Source of the DNA: Costus lasius
Lineage: Eukaryota > Streptophyta > Magnoliopsida > Zingiberales > Costaceae
DNA: 64,000 nt
Direction: 5' to 3'
NCBI GenBank assembly: GCA_027563935.2
Contig: CM050454.1
Span: forward strand, 77,830,596-77,894,595
Part shown: one piece after another, positions 12,389 to 24,411 of the stretch
Layout of the letters: each line of letters starts with the position of its first letter
How positions within the stretch are numbered: the stretch's first letter is position 1
Translations under genes and position numbers: made by a program
The notes under the pieces: generated by a model
What the model was told of the DNA's origin: nothing
Databases searched by the model: none
Seen by the model: the letters and a program-made list of their open reading frames with translations, nothing else

Positions 12389-15300
12389 ATGAACTTCAAT
12401 GTGCGATCCCTACTGGAAAGGGAGAAGTTTGCTGGGCCGAACTTCTCTGACTGGTTTGGACACCTTAAGATCGTTCTTAAGGCAGAGAGGAAACTGTATG
12501 TCCTCGAGACGGCGATACCGCCGCAGCCCGCTCCGAACGCCGCAAGGGCGGTTCGGGAAGCCTATGAAAAGCACGTCAATGATAGCATTGATGTCGCTTG
12601 CCTGATGCTAGCGTCTATGACGCCACCGCTGCAGCGTCAGCATGAGGATATGTCGGCTATAGAGATGATAGCGAACCTCAAGATGCTGTATGCTGCACAG
12701 GCGAGGACTGAACGCTATAATTTGACAAAGCTCTTCTTTCAGAGCAAACTGGCTGAAGGGAGCCCAGTGGGAGCTCACGTGCTCAAGATGATTGGGCACA
12801 AGGAGGCTCTAGAGAAACTGGGGCATACCATTAACCAGGAGCTTGCTGTGGACATTATTCTGCAGTCTCTCCCGCCTTCATTCGACGCGTTCATTATTAA
12901 TTTTAATATGAACAAAATCGATTGTACTCCGGCAGAGCTGCTGAATATGCTCTTGACCACTGAGGAGACTCTGAAGGGTAAGCCTTCAACCTCTGTCTTG
13001 ATGGTTCCTTCTAGGAACAAGAAGAAGGGGAAGAAGGGCAAGGCCCCGGTCAAGAATTACAGCAAGGCTCTGAAGCAGAAGGTGAAGCGGTCTAAGGAAT
13101 ACAGGTGTTTCCACTGTGGCCAGCTGGGTCACTGGAAAAAGGACTGTAAAGCGCTCCAAGGAGATAAGAGGGGAAGCTTTGCTTCTGGCTCAGGTATATT
13201 CGTGACTGAGGTCATGTTTTCTTCTTCTGTATCATGGGTGTTGGACACTGCATGTGGAGTTCACATTTGTTCAAATGTACAGGAACTCAAGAGAAGAAGG
13301 CAGGTGGGACAGCATGAGGTGGACCTACGAGTTGGAAACGGGGCACGGGTTGGTGCTGTTGCTGTAGGAGACTACTTTATTTCTTTACCATCTGGACTTG
13401 TATTGGAACTAAACAGTTGTTACTTTGTTCCCAGTATAACTAAAAATATTATCTCCATTCCTGCTCTTGTTAGGAAGGGATTTTCCTTTGAATGCAATAT
13501 TTCAAAGTGTATTTTGTCTTTTGATAATATTGTTTATGCAACTGGTTCAATTAATAATGGGTTATACATGTTGGACATGGAATGTTCGATACAACAAATT
13601 GATATTAAGAAAGCCAAGTATGCTGATGACAGCACCTTGCTATGGCATAGTCGTTTAGGCCATATAAACGAGAAACGCATTAAGCGGTTGCATGAAAATG
13701 GACTGCTGGGATCATTCTCCTACAAAGAGATTGATACATGCAAAGCTTGTTTAATGGGTAAAATGACGAAGTCACCTTTTCCTCACAAAGGTCAAAGGGC
13801 TTCAGGTTTACTTGACCTTATACACAGTGATGTGTGTGGGCCTTTTAGTAAACATGCCAGAGGTGGATATCAGTACTTCATTACCTTTACTGATGATTTC
13901 AGTAGATACGGGTATGTCTATCTGATGAGACATAAGAGTGAATCTTTTGACAAGTTCAAAGAGTTCAAAAATGAAGTACAGAATCAGCTAGGCCGTAATA
14001 TCAAGGCACTTCGCTCAGATCGAGGTGGTGAATACCTAAGTCATGCATTTACTGACTATCTAAAGGAGTGTGGGATTATCTCACAGCTCACTCCGCCTGG
14101 AACACCGCAATGGAATGGTGTGTCCGAGAGGAGAAATAGAACGCTACTTGATATGGTTCGTTCTATGATGAGTCAGGCTAGTCTACCCTACTCCTTTTGG
14201 GGTTTTGCACTGGAAACAGCTGCAAAGGTACTAAACCGAGTGCCATCCAAGGCAGTTTCAAAGACGCCATATGAGTTATGGTATGGGAAACAGCCAAGCT
14301 TGACATTTATCAGGATCTGGGGTTGCGAAGCTTATGTAAAGAAGCTCGCCTCTGGGAAACTAGAGAGTAGATCTGACAAATGTATCTTTGTCGGTTACCC
14401 TAAGGAAACTAAGGGTTATTATTTCTTCGATCCCAAGTAGAACAAGGTTTTTGTTGCTCGGACGGCCATATTTCTTGAGAAGGAATTTCTTCTGCAAGAG
14501 GCCAGTGGGAGAGAAATAAAGCTGGATGAGAATCCAGACGAAGGACAAAGTAGTCAAGCAGAGTTGGATGAGCCTGAGCCGGTAGAACAGGTTATTGAAC
14601 AACCTGAGGCTCAGATATCACGGGAACCGCGAAGATCGGGTAGGATCCGTCGACAGCCTGAGCGCTATGACGGAGTCTACATCATTGACAATGATGAACC
14701 CCTCACTTATGCGGATGCGGTCAGTGGACCGGAGTCAGCGAGATGGCTTGAAGCTATGCGCGCCGAGATGGACTCCATGTCAGATAACCAAGTTTGGGAT
14801 TTGGTTGATCCGCCTCCGGGAATTATCCCTATAGGCTGTAAATGGATCTTCAAGAAGAAGATTGACATGGATGGTAACGTGGTTACCTATAAAAGCAGGC
14901 TAGTTGCGAAAGGTTTCAAACAAATCTACGGGATAGATTATGATGAAACTTTCTCACCTGTAGCTATGTTTAAGTCTATTCGGATTCTTTTCGCGATAGC
15001 TGCATATTATGATTATGAGATTTGGCAGATGGATGTGAAAACAGCTTTCCTTAATGGAAATCTGGATGAGGATGTGTATATGACACAACCAGAAGGTTTC
15101 ACTAATCCAGCAGATCGTCATAAGATATGCAAGTTAAAGAAGTCTATTTATGGACTTAAACAAGCATCAAGAAGCTGGAACATTCGTTTTGATGAATCAG
15201 TCATTGAATTTGGTTTCATCAAGAACGAGGATGACCCGTGTGTATATAAGAGGTTTAGTGGGAGCGTGATTACTTTCCTAGTCCTCTACGTCGATGACAT

Positions 15301-16270
15301 CTTGATCATTGGAAACGACATTCCTGAAATGCATGCTGTTAAGGCATGGCTAAGGAAATGTTTCCAGATGAAAGATTTAGGAGAAGCAGCCTATGTGTTA
15401 GGTGTGAAGATCTACAGGGATAGATCTAAGAGGCTTCTCGGGCTGTGCCAAAGTACTTACATCGATAAGGTCCTGGAGAGATTTCATTCAGAGAATTCTA
15501 AACGTGGATATCTTCCAGTCAGACATGGTGTGAATCTTTCGAAGAGTCAGTGTCCACAAACATAGACTGAGAAAGATGAAATGGACAATACGCCTTATGC
15601 TTCGGCTATTGGATCCATTATGTATGCGATGTTGTGTACTCGCCCAGACGTTGCTTACGGGTTAAGCGTAACCAGTCGTTACCAGAGTAATCCAGGTGTG
15701 GCGCACTGGATTGCAGTCAAGAACATTTTAAAATATCTGCGGAGGACCAAAGATATGTTCTTGATATATGGTGGTCAGGAAGAACTCAGTATTGAAGGAT
15801 ATACTGACGCTTCGTTCCAGTCTGACCAGGATGATTTCCGATCGCAATCAGGCTATGTTTTTAGCTTGAATGGAGGTGCAGTGGTGTGGAAGAGTTTCAA
15901 ACAGTCAACTGTTGCTGATTCCACAACAGAAGCCGAGTATGTTGCAGCCTCGGAAGCATCCAAGGAGGCAGTGTGGATTCGTAAGTTCGTGAGAGAACTT
16001 GGTGTCATTCCTTCGAGTGCAGATCCTTTGGTTATCTTTTGTGATAACACTGGAGCAATCGCACAAGCAAAGGAACCACGGTCGCACCAGAAGTCCAAGC
16101 ACATACAGAGACGGTTTCATTTGATCAGGGAGATCATAGATCGAGGCGAGATCAAAGTCTGCAAGGTTCATACAGATGACAATCTGGCAGACCCGCTTAC
16201 CAAGCCTCTGGCGCAGCAGAAGCATGAGAAGCACTGTAATAATATGGGTTTGAGATTTCTCAACCATTAG
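12389..16270 (+). pseudogene. Cop-A gag-pol polyprotein with two nonsense codons
   Basis: The frame runs from the ATG at 12389 to the TAG at 16268-16270, 1,293 codons before the stop. In order: gag, a CCHC zinc knuckle (residues 240-253), protease with Asp286 in LDTAC, the GAG-pre-integrase WHSRLGH (about 419), integrase D481-D544-E580 (D,D-35-E), RT with YVDD at about 967-970, and RNase H with Asp1140 in YTDASF. Stops at 14438-14440 (TAG, where element D has GAG) and 15563-15565 (TAG, where D has CAG) cut the protein before RT and before RNase H. Otherwise it is nearly identical to element D. Confidence 0.97.
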
Positions 16271-16279
16271 ATTAAGTGC

Positions 16280-16290
16280 AAGTGGGAGAT
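16280..16290 (+). other. Cop-A polypurine tract
   Basis: AAGTGGGAGAT sits directly before the 3' LTR, shortly after the gag-pol stop. It is identical in elements A, B, D and E. Confidence 0.92.
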
Positions 16291-17992
16291 TGTTGGGGTA
16301 TGCCCTTAAGGCTAATGTTTGAGGCCTATGGGAATGTATCTGTATCATGTAATAAACTCTTATGTTTATAAAGGCATGGTTGTTATTCAGTTAGCTACAT
16401 TGTCTGCTGCAATATATGTTCTTCTGAATAATGTCTCAAAGCTGTTCAGCTGGGCTGACATGCTATTAAGTCCTTAGTCGATGTATCTTGGTGAACATGA
16501 GACAGCCTTGATATTGTTAAGACTAATATGTGTTCTAATCTTATAGGATGCTTCGAGCATGGAATAAGATGTAGACTCATGGGTACATGGGATGTACTGG
16601 ACAGACCCTACTAGGATGTTCAATTGTTTGTCACAATGTGAATATTCCTTGATTATGACAAGTGGCACATTTCCTCTGACTTGAGATCACTTGTGTTTTC
16701 TAAATGATGATTGTCATTGTTTTGAGATAGTTCAATATCGTTTGAAACATAATGATTATAGACTATCTTGGATGATGAGCTTGAGTCAGGTTAGGGCACT
16801 AGTGATAGACATAGGATTGCCGTCTCCTTGTTTAAGGAGTGTGATGTTCTAAAGGGGCCCCCTGGATGAGATGATTGAGAGAGTGTATGGCCATACCCAG
16901 GTGACTATGATCATCTGATCTAATCATGCTCATCATATTGGAATTACAAGCTTGACAGGCTTGTCCAATAAGAACATCCAGTGGCAAAGGAAAAATGCAT
17001 GCCTTGTGATTTGATTCACACTTGTGCTGTTTTTGGGTGTAGTCTTGGAAGACTCTTTTCTTTATATCGGGAGACAGTGATGTGTTGCTAGATACCTCTC
17101 ACTGATCGTGATAACGTAAGTTGTCGTTACCGACATTTAAAGGAAACCCTTTGGGTCGCACAATTTGATGATATGGCTTACTTAAGTCAGATCGTGTGGA
17201 CTGAATTATTTGGGTTCAGTTTAAAGGGATTTAATCTCTGATTGTAAGTGAGATCTGGTCTGATCATGTTTGATTGATTAGGGCTTGAGATCGGTAAGCT
17301 TTGATCGAGAGAATGCATGCCAGATCGGTCAGATCAGGGGCATCGTTGAGATCGACGGTTAGATCGTGAACCTTAGGGTTTATTTAAGATCTAGACTAGA
17401 TCATTGGCTTGATTGGTTCTTAAACCGAACCAAAGTGAACCGGCTCACTAAATGAGCGCTTGGTTCATAGGGAGAGGAGTAGGCGACAAGTTCACTTGGC
17501 GTGAACGTTGTGGTGAGGAGTGGTTACTATTTTTAGTAACCATGATCTCCACTTGAGGGGGCTCTCGTCCGAATAGAGTATGCTCTATTTTCGCCACTTC
17601 CCATATTCCTCTCGCCCATATTCCTCTCGACATTCTTGTGTGAGTGCGGCGACGCTTGACGGATTGAGGAGGATTCGGCCAAGAGAGATTGACATCTCAT
17701 TTTCCCTTCACTCGTCAAAGGACCTCTTGGAACCTTGCTAGCACAAGGAGCACCAAGAGAGATAGCGACATCATCTTGTGTGTGACGACAAGGAGAAGAT
17801 CTCGTTTGATCTTTACTTCCAAGGTGCCATCTAGAAATGGCAATGGTATGGATCGAATCATCTCTTATGCAATCGGTTTTTCTTTAAGTTGATTATATAA
17901 GGTGCATGCGATTCTTAGAGACCCTATCCGCTGCTTGAAATTTGTTTTGCACCATGCTGGGTTTCGCCCCCCTCTTGAAAGGGGTTCCAACA
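16291..17992 (+). repeat. Cop-A 3' LTR
   Basis: This is a 1,702-bp LTR nearly identical to 8861-10562 and of the same LTR subtype as element D. It is followed by GGATG, the right-hand duplication, and then by the rest of the Cop-B LTR. Transcription reading out of it would enter Cop-B in antisense. Confidence 0.96.
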
Positions 17993-18683
17993 GGATGTTC
18001 TTATTGGACAAGCATGTCAAGCCTGTAACTCCAATACTATGAGCATGATTAGATCAGATGAACACTGTCATCTGGGTATGGCCATACACTTTCTCAATCA
18101 TCTCTTATAGAGGGGGGGCCCCATTAGAACATCACACTCCTTGAACAAGGAGACGGCAATCCTTTATCTATCACAAGTGCCCTAACCTGACTCAAGCTCA
18201 CCATCCAAGATAGTCTATAATCATTATGTTTCAAATGATATTGAACTACCTCAAAACAATGACAATCATCATTTAGAAACACAAGTGATCTCAAGTCAAA
18301 GGACATGTGCCACTTGCTGCTTACAAGGATCATTCACATTGTGACAAGCAATGGAATATCCCAGTAGGGTCTGTCCAGTACATCCAATGTACCCATGAGT
18401 CTACATCTTATTCCATGCTCGAAGCATCCTATAGGAGTAGCACTCATATCAGTCTCAATCATATCAAGGCTGTCTCATGTTCACCAAGATATCTCGACTA
18501 AGGACTTATAGCCTGTCAGCCTAGCTGAACAGCTTTGAGACATTATTCAGAAGTACACTTATTACAGCAGACAAGGTAACAACCTGAATAATAACCATGC
18601 CTTTTATAAACATAAAAGTTTATTACATGATACTTTTACAATCCCAAGGCCTCAAACATTAGCCTTAAGGGCATACCCCAACA
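17993..18683 (-). repeat. Cop-B 3' LTR, proximal part
   Basis: This is the remaining 691 bp of the B LTR, beginning with the duplicated GGATG and ending GGCATACCCCAACA. It matches the end of the LTR at 24412-26145 except for one fewer G in the G-run near 18116. Confidence 0.96.
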
Positions 18684-18694
18684 ATCTCCCACTT
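18684..18694 (-). other. Cop-B polypurine tract
   Basis: ATCTCCCACTT on the plus strand is AAGTGGGAGAT on the coding strand, directly next to the 3' LTR. Confidence 0.92.
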
Positions 18695-18703
18695 GCACTT
18701 AAT

Positions 18704-21700
18704 CTAATGGTTGAGAAATCTCAAACCCATATTATTACAGTGCTTCTCATGCTTCTGCTGCGCCAGAGGCTTGGTAAGCGGGTCTGCCAGATTGTCATCT
18801 GTATGAACCTTGCATATTTTGATCTCGCCACGATCAATGATCTCCCGGATCAAGTGAAACCGTCTCTGTATGTGCTTGGACTTCTGGTGCGACCGCGGTT
18901 CCTTTGCTTGTGCGATGGCTCCAGTGTTATCACAGAAGATAACCAAAGGATCAGCACTCGAAGGAACGACACCAAGTTCTCTCACGAACTTACGAATCCA
19001 CACTGCCTCCTTGGATGCTTCCGAGGCTGCAACATACTCGGCTTCTGTTGTGGAATCAGCAACAGTTGACTGTTTGAAACTCTTCCACACCACTGCTCCA
19101 CCATTCAAGCTAAAAATATAGCCTGACTGCGATCGGAAATCATCCTGGTCCGACTGGAACGAAGCGTCAGTATATCCCTCTATACTGAGTTCTTCCTGAC
19201 CACCATATATCAAGAACATATCTTTGGTCCTCCGCAGATATTTTAAAATGTTCTTGACCGCAATCCAGTGCGCCAAACCTGGATTACTTTGGAATCGACT
19301 GGTCACGCTTAACCCGTAAGCGACGTCTGGGCGAGTACATAACATCGCATACATAATGGATCCAATAGCCGAAGCATAAGGCGTATTGTCCATTTCATCT
19401 TTCTCAGTCTGTGTTTGTGGACACTGACTCTTTGAAAGATTCAGACCATGTCTGACTGGAAGATATCCACGTTTAGAATTCTCTAAATGGAATCTCTCCA
19501 GGACCTTATCGATGTAAGTGCTCTGGCACAGCCCGAGAAGCCTTTTAGATCTATCCCGGTAGATCTTCACACCTAATACATAGGCTGCTTCTCCTAAATC
19601 TTTCATCTGGAAACATTTTCCTAACCATGCCTTAACAGCATGCAGTTCAGGAATATCATTTCCAATGATTAAGATATCATCGACGTAGAGGATTAGGAAT
19701 GTAATTACGCTCCCACTAAACCTTTTATATACACACGGGTCATCTTCGTTCTTGATGAAACCAAACTCAGAGATTGATTCATCAAAACGAATATTCCAGC
19801 TTCTTGATGCTTGTTTAAGTCCATAAATGGACTTCTTTAACTTGCATATTTTATGACGATCTGCTGGATTAGTGAAACCTTCCGGTTGTGTCATATACAC
19901 ATCCTTATCCAGATTTCCATTAAAGAAAGCTGTTTTCACATCCATCTGCCAGATCTCATAGTCGTAATATGCTGCTATCGCGAAAAGAATCCGAATAGAC
20001 TTAAACATGGCTACAGGAGAGAAAATTTCATCATAATCTAACCCGTAGATTTGTTTGAAACCTTTCGCAACTAGCCTGCCTTTATAGGTAACCACGTTAG
20101 CATCCATGTCAATCTTCTTCTTGAAGATCCATTTACAGCCTATAGGGATTACTCCCGGAGGCGGATCAACCAAATCCCAGACTTGGTTATCTGACATGGA
20201 GTCCATCTCGGCTCGCATAGCTTCAAGCCATCTAGCTGACTCCGGTCCACTGACCGCATCCGCATAAGTGAGGGGTTCATCATTATCAATGATGTAGACT
20301 CCGTCATAGCGCTCAGGCTGTCGACGGATCCTACCCGATCTTCGCGGTTCCCGTGATATTTGAGCCTCAGGTTGCTCAATAACCTGATTTACCGGCTCAG
20401 GCTCATCCAACTGTGCTTGACTACTTTGTCCTTCCTCTGGAATCTCATCCAGCTTTATTTCTCTCCCACTGGCCTCTTGCAGAAGAAACTCCTTCTCAAG
20501 AAATATGGCCGTCCGAGCAACAAAAACCTTGTTCTCCTTGGGATCGAAGAAATAATAACCCTTAGTTTCCTTAGGGTAACCGACAAAGATACATTTCTCA
20601 GATCTGCTCTCCAGTTTCCCAGAGGCGAGCTTTTTGACATAAGCCTCGCAACCCCAGATCCTGATAAATGTCAAGCTTGGCTGTTTCCCATACCATAGTT
20701 CATATGGCGTCTTTGAAACTGCCTTGGATGGCACTCGGTTTAGTACCTTTGCAGCTGTTTCCAGTGCAAAACCCCAAAAGGAGTATGGAAGAGTAGCCTG
20801 ACTCATCATAGAACGAACCATGTCTAGTAACGTTCTATTTCTCCTCTCGGACACACCATTCCATTGCGGTGTTCCTGGCGGAGTGAGCTGTGAGATAATC
20901 CCACACTCCTTCAGATAGCCAGTAAACGTATGACTCAGGTATTCTCCACCTCGATCAGAACGAAGTGCCTTGATATTTCGGCCTAACTGATTTTGTACTT
21001 CATTTTTGAACTCTTTGAACTTGTCAAAAGATTCACTTTTATGTCTCATTAAATAGACATACCCATACCTACTGAAATCATCAGTAAAGGTAATGAAGTA
21101 CTGATAGCCACCTCTGGCATGTTTACTAAATGGCCCACACACATCACTGTGTATAAGGTCAAGTAAACCTGAAGTCCTTTGACCTTTGTTAGAAAAAGGT
21201 GACTTCGTCATTTTACCCATCAAACAAGCTTTGCATGTATCAATCTCCTCATAGGAGAATGATCCCAGCAGTCCATGATCATGCAACCGCTTAATGCGCT
21301 TCTCGTTTATATGGCCTAAACGACTATGCCATAGCAAGGTGCTGTCATCAGCATACTTGGCTTTCTTATTATCAATGTTTTGTATAGAATTTTCCATGTC
21401 CAACATGTATAACCCATTGTTAATTGAACCAGTTGCATACACAATATTATCATGAGATAAAACACACTTTGAAATATTGCATTCAAAGGCAAATCCTTTC
21501 CTGACAAGAGCAGGAATAGAGATAATATTCTTGGTAATACTCGGTACAAAATAACAATTGTTTAATTCTAATACAACGCCAGATGGTAAAGAAATGAAAT
21601 AGTCTCCTACAGCAACAGCAGCAACCCGTGCCCCGTTTCCAACTCGTAGGTCTACCTCATGCTGTCCCACCTGCCTTCTTCTCTTGAGTTCCTGTACATT

Positions 21701-22588
21701 TGAACAAATGTGAACTCCACATGCAGTGTCCAACACCCATGAAATGGTAGAAGAAGATAACATGACCTCAGTCACATATATACCTGAGCCAGAAGCGATG
21801 CTTCCCCTCTTATCTCCTTGGAGCGCTTTACAGTCCTTTTTCCAGTGACCCAGCTGGCCACAGTGGAAACACCTGTTATCCTTCGACCGCTTCACCTTCT
21901 GTTTCAGGGCCTTGCTGTAATTCTTGACAGGGGCCTTGCCCTTCTTCCCCTTCTTCTTGTTCCTAGAAGGAACCATCAAGACAGAGGTTGAAGGCTTACC
22001 CTTCAGAGTTTCCTCAGTGGTCAAGAGCATATTCAGCAGCTCTGCCGGCGTACAATCGATCTTGTTCATATTAAAGTTAATAATGAACGCATCGAAAGAG
22101 GGCGGAAGAGACTGCAGAATAATGTCCACAGCAAGCTCCTGGTTGATGGTATGCCCCAGTTTCTCCAGAGCCTCCTTGTGCCCAATCATCTTGAGCACGT
22201 GAGCTCCCACTGGGCTCCCCTCAGCCAGTTTGCTCTGAAAGAAGAGCTTCGTCAGATTATAGCGTTCTGTCCTCGCCTGTGCAGCATACAGCATCTTGAG
22301 GTTCGCTATAATCTCTATAGCCGACATATCCTCATGCTGACGCTGCAGCGGTGGCGTCATAGACGCTAGCATCAGGCAAGCGACATCAATGCTATCATTG
22401 ACGTGCTTTTCGTAGGCATCCCGAACCGCCCTTGCGGCGTTCGGAGCGGGCTGCGGCGGTATCGCCGTCTCGAGGACATACAGTTTCCTCTCTGCCTTAA
22501 GAACAATCTTAAGGTGTCCGAACCAGTCAGAGAAGTTCGGCCCAGCAAACTTCTCCCTTTCCAGTAGGGATCGCACATTGAAGCTCAT
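18704..22588 (-). CDS. Cop-B gag-pol polyprotein, uninterrupted
   Basis: One frame of 1,294 residues encodes all copia functions needed for reverse transcription and integration in a virus-like particle. Domains in order: gag; CCHC zinc knuckle CFHCGQLGHWKKDC (240-253); aspartic protease with Asp287 in LDTACG, where the usual D-S/T-G is D-T-A; GAG-pre-integrase (about 420); integrase with D482, D545, E581; RT with YVDD at about 968-971; RNase H with Asp1141 in YTDASF and TEAEY. The lysine-rich stretch before the knuckle (about 205-235) is typical of a nucleocapsid. The ATG agrees in position with the other three copies (MSFNVRS or MNFNVRS). Private changes such as KTAFFNG and YDEIFSP may reduce activity. 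It is the only one of four copies without a frame break. Confidence 0.97.
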   Translation of the reverse strand: MSFNVRSLLEREKFAGPNFSDWFGHLKIVLKAERKLYVLETAIPPQPAPNAARAVRDAYEKHVNDSIDVACLMLASMTPPLQRQHEDMSAIEIIANLKMLYAAQARTERYNLTKLFFQSKLAEGSPVGAHVLKMIGHKEALEKLGHTINQELAVDIILQSLPPSFDAFIINFNMNKIDCTPAELLNMLLTTEETLKGKPSTSVLMVPSRNKKKGKKGKAPVKNYSKALKQKVKRSKDNRCFHCGQLGHWKKDCKALQGDKRGSIASGSGIYVTEVMLSSSTISWVLDTACGVHICSNVQELKRRRQVGQHEVDLRVGNGARVAAVAVGDYFISLPSGVVLELNNCYFVPSITKNIISIPALVRKGFAFECNISKCVLSHDNIVYATGSINNGLYMLDMENSIQNIDNKKAKYADDSTLLWHSRLGHINEKRIKRLHDHGLLGSFSYEEIDTCKACLMGKMTKSPFSNKGQRTSGLLDLIHSDVCGPFSKHARGGYQYFITFTDDFSRYGYVYLMRHKSESFDKFKEFKNEVQNQLGRNIKALRSDRGGEYLSHTFTGYLKECGIISQLTPPGTPQWNGVSERRNRTLLDMVRSMMSQATLPYSFWGFALETAAKVLNRVPSKAVSKTPYELWYGKQPSLTFIRIWGCEAYVKKLASGKLESRSEKCIFVGYPKETKGYYFFDPKENKVFVARTAIFLEKEFLLQEASGREIKLDEIPEEGQSSQAQLDEPEPVNQVIEQPEAQISREPRRSGRIRRQPERYDGVYIIDNDEPLTYADAVSGPESARWLEAMRAEMDSMSDNQVWDLVDPPPGVIPIGCKWIFKKKIDMDANVVTYKGRLVAKGFKQIYGLDYDEIFSPVAMFKSIRILFAIAAYYDYEIWQMDVKTAFFNGNLDKDVYMTQPEGFTNPADRHKICKLKKSIYGLKQASRSWNIRFDESISEFGFIKNEDDPCVYKRFSGSVITFLILYVDDILIIGNDIPELHAVKAWLGKCFQMKDLGEAAYVLGVKIYRDRSKRLLGLCQSTYIDKVLERFHLENSKRGYLPVRHGLNLSKSQCPQTQTEKDEMDNTPYASAIGSIMYAMLCTRPDVAYGLSVTSRFQSNPGLAHWIAVKNILKYLRRTKDMFLIYGGQEELSIEGYTDASFQSDQDDFRSQSGYIFSLNGGAVVWKSFKQSTVADSTTEAEYVAASEASKEAVWIRKFVRELGVVPSSADPLVIFCDNTGAIAQAKEPRSHQKSKHIQRRFHLIREIIDRGEIKICKVHTDDNLADPLTKPLAQQKHEKHCNNMGLRFLNH

Positions 22589-24396
22589 GGTGTTCGTTGC
22601 TGCAGGAATCTACAACAAGCAAGAACAGCAAGGTCAGTATCAATGTTTCAGAATCAATCCAGGACTTAAGAAAGATTCTTTTCTCACTATTTTGTCTGAC
22701 TGAAAAATCCAGTAAACAGTCCGAAAGAGTAAACACTCTTTTAGTGAGATGGGATCCAGATTTCATACTTGGTCTCCGCGTCCCGCTCAGGCGAGATAAG
22801 ATGCACAGAGATGACAAGCACTAGTTTCTGGTAGGCTGTCCCAGCCAATCGCCAACCCGTGCGATTCCCCTTCATCTTGGCAATCCAGCAGACTGTGCCA
22901 ACTGAGTTGGTACAACACAGTCTCTGATCCCAGAGATGGCTGCCTCCATGTGCTACCATATGCGCCACATATGTAGTCTACATGGTCAAGCTGACCTGAC
23001 CTACTCCCTGGACCACCACGTGCTATGCTGAGCAACGAGAGGGGATAAATCCCAACTCTGTAACACGCAGGTGAAATCCAGCACCGTCTGAAGATAGATG
23101 GACGTGCCCACTGAGTGGGTTCAACACGGCTCCAACGATAGTCAGAAAGGTGAGGTTTCGCGTCAGAAGGCTTACGAGCTTGATATGTTAGCGTTGGATT
23201 TTAACGGTCTTTTATCTTCTTACTATCAGGCATGTCCTATGGCTATAGCAGAAGATAAACATAAATATGCAATTCTAATTATTAGCAATAAGTAGAAAGC
23301 ATGATCTTATGTGGTAAAAGCCCATGAACCCTAGTAAGACCTTAATATTACTTAAGTCTTCACTTGAGCTTCTTTGCATCTCATCTGGTCCGACCCAGTG
23401 CCCTAGCGCCAAGAGCACCTCAGGTGCACCACCAGGTGAATGCCCCACTTGGATGTGTGCCTTTGTTCTTGTCTAATCAAAGTACATTTGATCTATCTAG
23501 ACAAGGTTGACTCGCAGGTCAACAACATATTATAAATTAAGTACAATGTGATTCGCAGATCACAAATTAATTTACAATTTTTAAGTCCAGGCACGCAGGC
23601 CCCAGCACAGCACACAATCGGGCAACCCACATAAGACTAAATAAATAAGCATATGGTTCAATCAACATGTGATCCAATCATCTTGAAATTAAAAGTTTTG
23701 AAAACCCCATGGCATCAATTTTAATTTCCTTATGAGCCCTACAACCTTACAATGGTCCATTGATAGGGATCCACTCATCCATCTAGTTAGATCCTGTGCC
23801 CTTGCATGCACCGAGTCCTAACTGACCCGAGTTGACCTAATGGTCAACCATGCATGCCCCAAGGGCTGAACCACCTTCAAGAGGTTTGGCAAGCGGGTGT
23901 GACCCCGGGCCTAACTCAAGAGTGTTCACTGGTTGTCTCAACCAGACCTCGCTACACGCCTAAGATGCAATCGACCTATGGCCACCTAGTGCTTGCGCAC
24001 AGGTGCCATCTGGTCGATCCATCTAGACTGTCAGATGGTCTGATCAGACTAATGGATCTAACCTAGAGGTGACTTCAGCCCCATCAACCCATCTAAGGGT
24101 TTATAGTAGGTGCATATAGATCTAAATGTTTGCGCGCAAGTAGGTATAAGATTTGATGAAATATCATTCAACCATTCAACATACTTATCATGCGCCAACA
24201 CAACAACATGCGCAACTCATGAAGAAACATACATCTTGCGCAACTCATGAAGAAACATACATTTAAGTTCTAAACTAGCATGTAGGTTTCGGCATGTAAG
24301 CAATCACCTTTAGATCTATTCACAAACATATTCATGGATCAAACATGATGATCTACTCATTAGAACCGCAAGCAATCATATGAAAAAGTATAGATT
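22589..24396 (-). other. Cop-B untranslated leader with conserved hairpins
   Basis: The leader is 1.8 kb and supports no gene. Hairpins homologous to those of element A lie at 22834-22846, 22908-22920 and 23107-23119. At 22834-22846 the stem is GGCTG/CAGCC, where A and D have GGCAG/CTGCC, a compensatory change. A 26-bp sequence is duplicated with a 28-bp period at 24209-24234 and 24237-24262. Confidence 0.7.
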
Positions 24397-24409
24397 GGCT
24401 CTGATACCA
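24397..24409 (-). other. Cop-B primer-binding site
   Basis: GGCTCTGATACCA on the plus strand is TGGTATCAGAGCC on the coding strand, complementary to initiator-Met tRNA. It lies two bases from the 5' LTR. Confidence 0.95.
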
Positions 24410-24411
24410 AT

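Larger units (their letters stand above)
8861..17992 (+). mobile_element. Cop-A: full-length copia element inserted in the Cop-B LTR
   Basis: This 9,132-bp plus-strand element has 1,702-bp LTRs beginning TGTTGGGGTATG and ending GGTTCCAACA. The duplication is GGATG at 8856-8860 and 17993-17997. Its target is an LTR of its own family in opposite orientation. The primer site matches initiator-Met tRNA and the polypurine tract is AAGTGGGAGAT. The gag-pol frame has two nonsense codons. Only two LTR differences were noticed by eye (near 9250 and 9310), both C-to-T or G-to-A changes in the 5' LTR, so the insertion is very young. Lineage is probably Angela/BARE-like, judged from the long LTR, long leader and RT/RNase H motifs; this is tentative. 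Confidence 0.97.
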
